Positions 1 to 6,700 of a stretch of 15,907 nt of DNA are shown in pieces (the first letter of the stretch is position 1; every line of letters starts with the position of its first letter). The stretch spans positions 1 through 15,907 of the forward strand of contig CANETO010000006.1 in NCBI GenBank assembly GCA_947440895.1. The letters are read 5' to 3'. Below the pieces are notes generated by a model. That model made no database searches. It worked only from the letters and a program-made list of their open reading frames with translations, and was not told the DNA's origin. This DNA comes from Planctomycetaceae bacterium. GTDB taxonomy: Bacteria > Planctomycetota > Planctomycetia > Pirellulales > UBA1268. A program made the translations under genes and the position numbers.

Positions 1-1215
1 CATCGAAAAGTCGTCTTGAAAGTCATTCCGGGCCGAAATCTCCCGAATCCGGGCCAGAAGACGCTCGAGGCGCCCCCCCTCTCCGTGGGATCCGGAGGCG
101 AGGGTTGATACAAAATTGTCGAACTCCCACATCGAACCATCCGGGCGACTCACTTCAAACGCACCGTCGCTGTAGAGAAAAAGCCGGCTGCCTGCCGGAA
201 CGCGGGCCTCGCCGGAGCTGAATTCTAGGCCGTCAACCGCGCCGATGAGCGGCCCGTCCGACTCCAGCATCGCGGGCCGGCCGCCGTCGGGCGCCAGGAG
301 CAACGCCGCTGGATGTCCCCCTCCCGCCCAGCGGATCGTGCGGGATGAGATCTGGTAAACGCCGTACCAGATCGTGAAAAACATGTCGTTTTGACGCTCC
401 ATCGGAAACGCCTTGTTGAGCGCGGCCAGCACGGCCCCAGGGTTGTGGAAATTGGTCTGCGGCAGGGCCTCGCTGCGGATCGAGTTGAGCGCCGACACGC
501 TCAGCAACGCCGCGCCCACACCATGACCGCAGACGTCCAGGAGATAGATGGCGATGTGGTCTGCGTCGAGACTGTGATACCCGAAGGCATCGCCCCCCAG
601 TTCAGCCGACGGGATGAACCGCCAGTCGGCGTCGATCGGGCCAATCCGCTGCGGTGGCGGGAGCAGGGACCGCACGTACTGCGCCGCCGTGGCGAGGTCG
701 TTGGCGAGCACCTGACGGCTGGCCTGCAACGCGACAAATGCCTCGTTGCGCTCGAGGAGCGCGATGTAGCCTCGGGAGTGGTAGCGGATCCGGGCCACGA
801 GCTCCAAGCGGTCGGGCAGTTTCACGAGGTAATCATTGGCCCCGAGGGCAAACGCCTCGGCCTTCACCATCGCCTCCTCCTTGGAGGAGAGCACGATGAT
901 CGGCACCTCGCGAAATCGCTCGGCGGCGCGAAACTGCCGGACGAGTTCAAGCCCGTCGATGGCCGGCATCACGAGATCCTGCAGAATCACGGTCGGTTCG
1001 ACCTCGGCCGCGACCTCGAGGGCGGCGGTTGCGTCGCGACAGAAATGAAAGGCGATGCCCTCCTCGCCGACGAGCATGCGGCGAACCGCCTCACCGATGA
1101 TCGGTTGGTCATCGACGAGCAGCACCGTCGCGCCACGCGATGATGGGTTTTTCTGGGCGACCAGATCCACGGTGTGAGCGCCACGATCTACGGGGAAAAG
1201 GCATGAACGTACCAT
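1..1215 (-). CDS. Response regulator with PP2C/SpoIIE-type serine phosphatase output (partial, C terminus off the left edge)
   Basis: Reading the minus strand from 1215 gives 405 codons without a stop, running off the window at base 1. Residues about 30-145 form a receiver domain: acidic pair D35-D36 in VLLVDDQP, phospho-acceptor D80 in QDLVMP, S110 in VLSS and K132 in YLVK. After a helical linker (about 150-185), a SpoIIE/PP2C phosphatase follows: GGDAFGY (207-213), DVCGHG (227-232), GGGHPAAL (about 318), YSDG (348-351) and the final metal-binding QDDFSM (400-405). Such RsbU-like proteins dephosphorylate anti-anti-sigma factors under phosphorelay control; no such partner is visible here. The ATG at 1215 is the only upstream ATG in frame. 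Its GGGAAGG is only one base away, so GTG at 1170 is possible. It lies 45 nt after the MpsC-like gene and is probably co-transcribed with it. Only a few residues should be missing. Confidence 0.9.
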   Translation of the reverse strand, partial: MVRSCLFPVDRGAHTVDLVAQKNPSSRGATVLLVDDQPIIGEAVRRMLVGEEGIAFHFCRDATAALEVAAEVEPTVILQDLVMPAIDGLELVRQFRAAERFREVPIIVLSSKEEAMVKAEAFALGANDYLVKLPDRLELVARIRYHSRGYIALLERNEAFVALQASRQVLANDLATAAQYVRSLLPPPQRIGPIDADWRFIPSAELGGDAFGYHSLDADHIAIYLLDVCGHGVGAALLSVSALNSIRSEALPQTNFHNPGAVLAALNKAFPMERQNDMFFTIWYGVYQISSRTIRWAGGGHPAALLLAPDGGRPAMLESDGPLIGAVDGLEFSSGEARVPAGSRLFLYSDGAFEVSRPDGSMWEFDNFVSTLASGSHGEGGRLERLLARIREISARNDFQDDFSM

Positions 1216-1221
1216 ACCTTC

Positions 1222-1245
1222 CCGCAGTGGAACGATCCGCTGCGG
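1222..1245 (-). promoter_or_regulatory. Possible RNA hairpin with GGA loop just before the response-regulator start
   Basis: On the minus strand, CCGCAG and CTGCGG form a 6-bp stem around a 12-nt loop that contains GGA. The 3' arm runs into the purine stretch GGGAAGG beside the ATG at 1215. A GGA in a hairpin loop next to a ribosome-binding region is the typical CsrA target, and csrA lies in the same gene cluster. The structure is read by eye and CsrA binding is inference. Confidence 0.3.
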
Positions 1246-1260
1246 GGGGCGGAATACGCC

Positions 1261-1701
1261 CTAGGCCTTTTTCTTGGTTCGACAGGCTGGCGGTTCGGCA
1301 AGGGAAAATACCAGAACCTCTTCGCCCGTAACCGTGGAAATGTCGTGGTGCACGCTGACGAGTTTTACGCCTACCGCATTTTCCACGATCGATTCCAGTC
1401 GCGGGCGACCAGTCGCCACCATGTGGGCTCGCACCTGCTTGAGCAGGGCCCGTCCGTTGCCGTGGTCATGCCCGTTGGTCGTGTCTGGCCGGTCGTCTCC
1501 TGTGCCGCCGCCGTCGACTGGTTCGTGCCGGGGTGAGATCAACTGCCGTTCGGCCGGAGTCAGCGATCCCTGCAGTCGCACCACCAGCAGCGACCCGATG
1601 AGGTGAGCATGGATGTCGCGCGGCCCACGACCCAGGAACTCCTGCTGGAACCGTGAGATGCCGTCACAGACAGCCGCCTCTATTTCACCCTGCGATTTCA
1701 C
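1261..1701 (-). CDS. DUF2294 / MpsC-family protein, copy A
   Basis: This is a 146-residue protein with the DUF2294 (MpsC) signature: an N-terminal SQGEIEAAV, then FQQEFLGRGPR, a strand-rich LVVRLQGSLTPAERQL, and the C-terminal VSVHHDIST-TGEEVLVFSL. In Staphylococcus, MpsC is encoded with MpsA (NuoL-like) and MpsB (DUF2309); its biochemical role is unknown. The GTG at 1701 is preceded by GAGG seven bases upstream, which supports this start. Compared with copy C at 3117-3530, it carries an extra Gly/Asp/His-rich loop at about residues 57-83. The N-terminal halves of the two copies are about two-thirds identical by eye, and they lie in opposite orientation. No signal peptide or membrane segment is seen, so it is probably cytosolic. 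It sits between csrA and the response regulator. Confidence 0.88.
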   Translation of the reverse strand: MKSQGEIEAAVCDGISRFQQEFLGRGPRDIHAHLIGSLLVVRLQGSLTPAERQLISPRHEPVDGGGTGDDRPDTTNGHDHGNGRALLKQVRAHMVATGRPRLESIVENAVGVKLVSVHHDISTVTGEEVLVFSLAEPPACRTKKKA

Positions 1702-1745
1702 AAATTACCTCAGTTGATACCCGCACACCCCTTCGCCCACGCTCG

Positions 1746-1773
1746 AAAAACCCCAGTCGCGGCCATGCGACCT
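1746..1773 (-). terminator. Weak hairpin with T-tract after csrA
   Basis: On the minus strand, GTCGC-ATGGCC-GCGAC forms a 5-bp stem (1771-1756), followed by TGGGG and then five T (1750-1746). It lies in the 159-nt gap between csrA and the next MpsC-like gene. It could partly terminate transcription after csrA, but the stem is short and the T-tract is offset. I see no convincing promoter in the gap. Confidence 0.3.
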
Positions 1774-1860
1774 GCCGACGCGACCATGCCGGCAATCAAA
1801 CTGCGGGAAAACCTGGCCCTGGAACCAGCACGCCACCGCGCAGCACTGCGCACCCTGTCG

Positions 1861-2142
1861 CTACGGCCGCCGTCCCGCTTCAACCTCACCGTCGACCGTG
1901 GCAGGTCTCAGACTCACGCCCGCCTTCCCGTTGCCGTTGCCGTTGCCGTTGGCAACGGCGTCGCCGTTACAGATCCGGTCCCAGACCTCTCGACGGTGGA
2001 TCGGCATCCGGGTGTCGGCCTCGAAGCCGAGCCGCACTCTCCCCCCTTCAATCTCCAGAATCGTGATTTCGAGCACCACTTGCAGATCCTCCGGCCGGCC
2101 AATCACCACGCTTTCGCGATTCTTCCTCGTCAGCACCAACAT
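1861..2142 (-). CDS. csrA: Carbon storage regulator CsrA with C-terminal extension
   Basis: CsrA is a small dimeric RNA-binding protein that controls translation and stability of mRNAs by binding GGA motifs. The start MLVLTRK is diagnostic, followed by ESVVIG, then LEITILEIEGGRVRLGFEA and MPIHRREVWDRI. L4 and R50 (in IHRRE) match the RNA-contacting L4 and R44 of E. coli CsrA. The stretch between VVIG and the next strand is about six residues longer than in E. coli. The protein has 93 residues, against about 60-75 usual. The extra tail contains an Asn-Gly repeat (about 65-72) encoded by a CCGTTG repeat, then a region with no family resemblance. The ATG at 2142 has AAGGTGA about five bases upstream. 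It lies 40 nt after the divergent DUF2294 gene and 159 nt before copy A of the family. The fold assignment is sure; the role of the tail is unknown. Confidence 0.95.
   Translation of the reverse strand: MLVLTRKNRESVVIGRPEDLQVVLEITILEIEGGRVRLGFEADTRMPIHRREVWDRICNGDAVANGNGNGNGKAGVSLRPATVDGEVEAGRRP
1928..1959. repeat. Hexanucleotide repeat and perfect inverted repeat inside csrA
   Basis: Four tandem CCGTTG units occupy 1928-1951. The end of this tract forms a perfect 9-bp inverted repeat, GCCGTTGCC / GGCAACGGC, with a 3-nt spacer (1939-1959). It encodes the Asn-Gly tract in the CsrA tail. The tandem units could change number by slippage and alter the tail length in steps of two residues without a frameshift. 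Confidence 0.85.
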
Positions 2143-2182
2143 AGGTCACCTTCTTCATGGTTATGGATCCTTCCAGAGATGG

Positions 2183-2635
2183 TCAGTTGCGGGCGAATCC
2201 GTTGCCGCCCGCTCCGTTCGAATGCACATGGTCGTTGATCGGCACGCCCAGAGCCGGCAGGCCCTCACCGAGAAGGAACAGTTCCACGGCCGGGTTGGTC
2301 GTGAGGGTCTTGAGGACGCTGCCGGTCGTCGTGTCGACATGAGCGATCCCACCGCGGAGATCAACACCCGTGCTGCGGCGAACATGGCTCCGCAGGGCCT
2401 GGAGCGAGTTGTCGAAGAGGTAGCGGTGGAAGTCCTGCACCCGGTTCGATCCTTCCTCGTCGGCTGCCAGTCGCCGCTCCACAGGCGAGAAGGCTTCGTG
2501 GAGATTGACCACCATCCAGCCGCCGTCAGCCACGACAGTCACGCTGCGAGGCGCGCGTCCCAGCAGCAGATGTTCAAAAGAGCCGGCCGCCTGGGCCACC
2601 TGCCGGGCAACGCGTTCGTCAAACTGTGGTTTCAT
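2183..2635 (-). CDS. Divergent DUF2294-like protein, copy B
   Basis: This 150-residue protein resembles DUF2294/MpsC in its first part: FEHLLLGRAPRSV matches the FQQEF-GRGPR region of the other two copies, and VVNLHEAFSPVERRLA matches their VRLQGSLTPAERQL. It has HVDTTTGSVLKTLTT where they have HHDIST-TGEEVLVFSL. The second part (about 115-150), with FLLGEGLPALGVP, is absent from copies A and C. The ATG at 2635 is preceded by AGGAAG with seven bases between, a good start. It is the first gene of the minus-strand cluster, downstream of the promoter and terminator at 2712-2908 and 40 nt before csrA. Function is unknown. Family membership is by motif resemblance and is less certain than for copies A and C. 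Confidence 0.78.
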   Translation of the reverse strand: MKPQFDERVARQVAQAAGSFEHLLLGRAPRSVTVVADGGWMVVNLHEAFSPVERRLAADEEGSNRVQDFHRYLFDNSLQALRSHVRRSTGVDLRGGIAHVDTTTGSVLKTLTTNPAVELFLLGEGLPALGVPINDHVHSNGAGGNGFARN

Positions 2636-2711
2636 GGCTGTACTTCCTGGTTGTGACTGCTGCGACCCGCTTCGACGTCATGGCTTCACCGGCAGCGGCA
2701 TGCGTACCAAC

Positions 2712-2762
2712 AAAAAAAGCCGGCGAGAGAGAGTGCCCAAAGGCTCTCTTTCTCGCCGGCTT
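2712..2762 (-). terminator. Strong intrinsic terminator, minus strand
   Basis: Two 21-nt arms (2717-2737 and 2742-2762) are complementary at 19 positions and separated by a 4-nt loop, giving a very stable GC-rich stem. On the minus strand the hairpin is followed at once by seven T (2718-2712), the classical rho-independent layout. On the plus strand the flank is A-rich first and has no T-tract, so it works in one direction. It ends about 75 nt before the ATG at 2635 and lies downstream of the TATAAT box at 2886, so it ends a small RNA or interrupts the leader of the csrA cluster. Confidence 0.88.
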
Positions 2763-2875
2763 ACGCTACGACGGACCACCCGGACCAAGGCCGGGATGCC
2801 CCTCGACTCGTCTTCCGATTCAATTGTTTGTGCCGAATATCCGCTGCAATTCAGGATCACAACGAATCCGCACTG
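2712..2875 (-). ncRNA. Candidate small RNA or attenuated leader, about 165 nt
   Basis: The stretch is bounded by the TATAAT promoter (expected start near 2875) and the strong terminator ending at 2712. It contains three GGA trinucleotides on the minus strand (2869-2867, 2842-2840, 2816-2814) and a CCCGG...CCGGG stem near 2780-2800. No convincing open frame with a ribosome-binding site is seen. It could be a separate small RNA, perhaps one binding the adjacent CsrA, or the leader of the 2635-to-1 cluster with a regulated terminator. I recognise no known RNA family. The GGA sites lack the full CsrA consensus, so that link is speculative. Confidence 0.4.
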
Positions 2876-2880
2876 CACGC

Positions 2881-2908
2881 ATTATACTGCGAAAGCAGGG
2901 CAACGCAA
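2881..2908 (-). promoter_or_regulatory. Candidate sigma-70 promoter, minus strand
   Basis: The minus strand has a perfect TATAAT (2886-2881), with TTGCGT 16 bases upstream (2908-2903) as a weak -35 box. The expected transcription start is near 2875. It faces the terminator at 2712-2762 and, beyond it, the DUF2294-csrA cluster. The -10 match stands out in this GC-rich window. The -35 match is only three of six. Confidence 0.55.
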
Positions 2909-3116
2909 GATGTCTGCGTAATTTACGAAGCATGGGGTACTTAAGGCGTTTAATCGCCGCGAAGCGATTGCCCGAAGTGTTGTCACGCAAACGAAGATTA
3001 CCCAGTCGGAATTCGCTCGCGACTGTTTATGCGACCGGTGCGCTTCTGACGAAACCTCCTCCTGCACGACACGCCCCACCCTAAGGAGGGGTGCCGTAAT
3101 CGCAGAGGTTGCCGCC

Positions 3117-3530
3117 ATGCATGCACTGAAATCGCAAGGGGAGATCGAGGCCGCGGTCTGTGACGCCGTGTCGCGGTTCCAGCAGGAATTCATGGGTCGC
3201 GGCCCTCGGCTTGTACACACTCACCTGATCGAAAACAAACTCTTCGTTCATTTAGAGGGTGTCCTGACAGCCGCGGAGCAGCGGCTGATGGATGCGCACT
3301 GCGAAGGCAACGGCCGCGGTGCGGAACTGCTCAAACAGCTTCGCAGCCATTTGGTCGTGGCCGGCAAGACGCTGCTCGAGACGCTCGTTCGCGATGCCAC
3401 GGGGAAGCAACCGGTGAGCGTGCATCATGACATCAGTCCGACTACGGGGGAGGAAGTCCTGGTATTCACACTCTCCGCGGCCCCGCAATGCCGTGACCGC
3501 AACGGCTTTCAAGACCGAAGGCGAAAATAG
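3117..3530 (+). CDS. DUF2294 / MpsC-family protein, copy C
   Basis: This 137-residue protein has the full DUF2294 pattern: KSQGEIEAAV near the N terminus, FQQEFMGRGPR, LFVHLEGVLTAAEQRL, a central LLKQLRSHLV helix and VSVHHDIS-TTGEEVLVF. It is the third family copy in the window and closest to copy A. It stands 208 nt upstream of dabA in the same direction, which fits the MpsC-MpsB-MpsA association known from Staphylococcus. That supports a role with the carbon-uptake complex, although the family's activity is unknown. The ATG at 3117 has GAGG nine bases upstream. A better AAGGAGG lies further up at 3083-3089, too far to serve this start. No membrane segment is visible. The basic tail (RDRNGFQDRRRK) is unlike that of copy A. 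Confidence 0.9.
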   Translation: MHALKSQGEIEAAVCDAVSRFQQEFMGRGPRLVHTHLIENKLFVHLEGVLTAAEQRLMDAHCEGNGRGAELLKQLRSHLVVAGKTLLETLVRDATGKQPVSVHHDISPTTGEEVLVFTLSAAPQCRDRNGFQDRRRK

Positions 3531-3531
3531 T

Positions 3532-3631
3532 GGGATCGTCCGCAGATTTCTGATGCCTTGCGTTCCCAGTCGGTAGCCGAAAGCGGCAGCCTGCCGAACC
3601 GCCGACAGCATTGGCTCGGGATCATCCGCAG
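3532..3631 (+). repeat. Short direct repeat upstream of dabA
   Basis: GGGATCGTCCGCAG (3532-3545) recurs with one change as GGGATCATCCGCAG (3618-3631), 86 bp apart, in the 208-nt gap between MpsC copy C and dabA. It may be an operator pair or chance. I see no clear promoter or terminator in this gap. Confidence 0.35.
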
Positions 3632-3738
3632 CCCTGCCCGACCACTGCTTTCGGTATTGCAAGGCCGGCCCGGACTGGTTGTGACGATACCCGCAGCCGG
3701 TTCTCGGTAGTCTGGTGGAATGCTCCGCCTGACTCGCG

Positions 3739-6700
3739 ATGGGCGACCCGCCCTTGCCGATGGCCACCATGACGCATCCTCCAGAACTGCCCGCCCCAGC
3801 AGAACTCACCGACCCCGCGACGCCTTCTAAGGCCGACGCCGTGCCCGCGGGCCGGATTGAGTTGATCAGGACTGCCATCGAGTCTGCCGCCCGGTTTCTG
3901 CCCACACAGGGGCCCATCGGCGTGTTCATCGCGCAGAATGCGCTGCAGGCCTTTGAGTGCGAACCCTTCGAGGAAGCCGTCGTGCATGCGGCCCGTCTCT
4001 ATGGCACGCAGCCCTATCTGGCCGAGTCGCGATACCGTGAGGAACTCGCCCGTGGCCGGATTCGGGCCGCCGATCTCGAGTCCGTGCTCGATCGTGACCT
4101 CCGCGGCGGGGCAGCCGCCCTCCTCGTCAATGGAAAACTCACGCTCCGCGACCTGCGGCTGACGCTTCTCCTCCATTCGGTACGACAGGAAGACGACGCC
4201 GCAGTCCGCTGGACGCTCACTGAGCAGGATGTTCTCGAACGGCTGCGGGACGATCTCAGCCCCGAGGCACGCTGGCGACTCCTCAGCGACGGCGCCGACA
4301 CGACCGACGACGATCCCAACGAGCGGCTGCCTGACGCCGATGACGAGGCGGCGCGGAGGGCGACATTTTCACTCGATGACGAAACCGGGAAATCGGACGG
4401 CGAACGGCACGCCGCGAGCGAACTCTGGCATGCCTGTGTCGAGGCGGTCGCCCTGTCGCGGCCCTCGATCAGGCACCCGCGGCCGCCAGTACGGCTTCGG
4501 GACCTCATGCAGGCGGTCGATCCTGCGGTCGACACCGACGCGCTCGTCCATCCGTTGTTGATTCGCTTCTGCGCAGCGTTTTTGGATCAAGGAGTGGCGG
4601 CATGGCCGATGCCGGGGCGGGAGCGGGGACTGCTCGAGGCCGTGGCGCGGATGTACTGCGGTCGATTCGGTCCGACGGAGCCCTGGAGTGCCCAGCTCCC
4701 ACAGGCGCTCCGCCGCGTGCGGGGCGTGCCTGCGGTCGAAGTGATCGCATCCGAACTCCAGCGGCTCGGCGTCCCGGAGACCGAGTGGGACGAATTTGTG
4801 ACCCGCACAACGCTGGCCCTGCGGGGCTGGGCAGGGATGATCCGGCATCTCGAGGAGCGGCCCGATCGGGCACCAGTCGAGGCCGTACCGGCACGGCTCA
4901 TCGACTTCGTCGCGCTGCGGCTGGTGTTGGATCGCGTTGCGGCAGAGTGGGCTTCCCGGCAACTGGGCTTCCGAAGCAGCGGGACCGATGATGCGACCTC
5001 ACCGCAACCGGGCAACGGCCTGCGTGGCGTCTGGACGGAACTCCGGGACCGTTCGCCTCCGCAACGCGGCCCCGGCAGCCTCGCCAGGGCATTCCTACTG
5101 CATCAGGTGTCGCAACTGCTCGGACTCACGGCCCGCGATATCCGCAACCTTGATGAAAACGAACTGCTCCGGTTCGAGCAGGCGATCACCTCCTTCGACG
5201 GCTTCTCCCGACGGCGGCTGCTCCATCTCGCCTATGAACGCCGTCATCGGATCGAAACGCTCGATGCCTTGGCCGCGCATGTCCGCTTCGCCACGCCGTC
5301 GTCGTCGAGTCGTCCGCTGTTCCAGGCGGTCCTCTGCATGGATGAACGCTGCGAGTCATTCCGACGGCACTTGGAGGAACTGGGGCCCGGGTTTGAAACC
5401 TTCGGGACTGCGGGGTTCTTCGGCGTGCCCATGTATTACCGGGGCATCGATGACTGGCATGCGGCACCGTTGTGCCCGATCGTCATGCGGCCCCGGCACA
5501 CCGTCGTGGAACTGCCGGAACACGAGGCGCTGTCGCGACATGAATTTCAGCGCAACCTGCGGCGGCGTATCGGACAGCTGACCGGCGGCGTTTCAACAGG
5601 TAGCCGCACACTCCTTCGCGGCGGCCTCTTCACGGCCTTCGCGGGGGCCGTGGCGGCAGTGCCGCTGGTGGCCCGCGTCGCGTTCCCGCGGCTGTCGGCC
5701 CGCCTGGGCAGGACCGCCGCCGAACTTGCCAGTCAGCAGGTGCCCACCCGGCTGGCATTGGAACGTGAGGGGGAGGATTTCCTGCCCGACGGCACCCATG
5801 CCGGCTTCGATGTGACTGAAATGGTCGCCATCGTCCGCCGCGTGCTTGAAGACATCGGCCTGACCACCGGATGCGCGCGGCTGGTCGCCGTGATCGGGCA
5901 CGGCTCCTCGAGCCTCAATAATCCCCACGAGAGTGCCTACGACTGCGGCGCCTGCGGCGGCGGCCCCGGCGGCGCAAACGCCCGGGCCTTCGCCATGATG
6001 GCCAACGACCCGCGGGTGCGGAGTCGGCTGGCAGCGGACGGTCTTGTGATCCCCGATGACACCCGCTTCATCGGCGGCAAACTCGACACCTGTGCCGATA
6101 CCGTGACCTGGTTCGACGCAGACCGACTGCCCGAAAGCCACCGCGGCGACGTCGACATGCTCCGGAGGGCGTGCACGCAGGCCTGCATCGCCGACGCCCA
6201 TGAGCGGTGCCGCCGGTTCGAATCGGCCCCGCTCGACATCACGCCGCGGGAGGCGAGCCAGCATGTCGAAGCTCGCTCGGTCGACCTCGCGCAGGTTCGT
6301 CCGGAACTCGGCCATGCGACGAACGCCGCGGCCATCATCGGCAGGCGCAGCCGCACGCGGGGGCTGTTTCTCGATCGCCGGTCGTTTCTGGTGTCGTACG
6401 ATCCGACGGCGGACGAGGATGGCTCGATCCTCACCCGCACCCTTGCAGCCGTGGGGCCGGTGGCGTCCGGCATTAATCTGGCCTATTTCTTCTCTGCCGT
6501 CGACCGGCTCGGCTACGGCTGCAATACGAAACTCCCCCACAACATCACCGGCCTGATCGGTGTCATGGACGGTCAGTCCAGCGACCTGCGAACCGGCCTG
6601 CCGTGGCAGACGGTGGAGATCCACGAACCCCTGCGGCTGCTCGTGGTCATCGACGCCACGCCGGAGCAGATCATCGCCGCGGCCTCGCCGCTTGCCGGCG

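Larger units (their letters stand above)
2636..3116. other. 481-nt non-coding region between divergent MpsC-like genes
   Basis: No reading frame here looks like a gene; the short frames on both strands cross the terminator and show no family motifs. The region is visibly more AT-rich than the flanking genes. It contains a minus-strand TATAAT promoter (2881-2908), a strong minus-strand terminator hairpin (2712-2762), and on the plus strand a purine-rich AAGGAGG (3083-3089) ahead of copy C. I found no convincing sigma-70 promoter for the plus-strand genes. Confidence 0.7.

Noticed and set aside
391..1143. Plus-strand frame of 250 codons at the left edge
   Set aside because: It is opposite the response-regulator phosphatase, whose catalytic motifs are intact across the same bases.
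1714..2656. Plus-strand frames across the csrA and DUF2294 copy B region
   Set aside because: CsrA and the DUF2294-like protein on the minus strand have family motifs and ribosome-binding sites; the plus frames have neither.
2678..3220. Minus-strand frames 2678-2878 and 2882-3220 in the non-coding region
   Set aside because: The first reads through the terminator hairpin and the second runs opposite the MpsC copy C start; neither has domain motifs.
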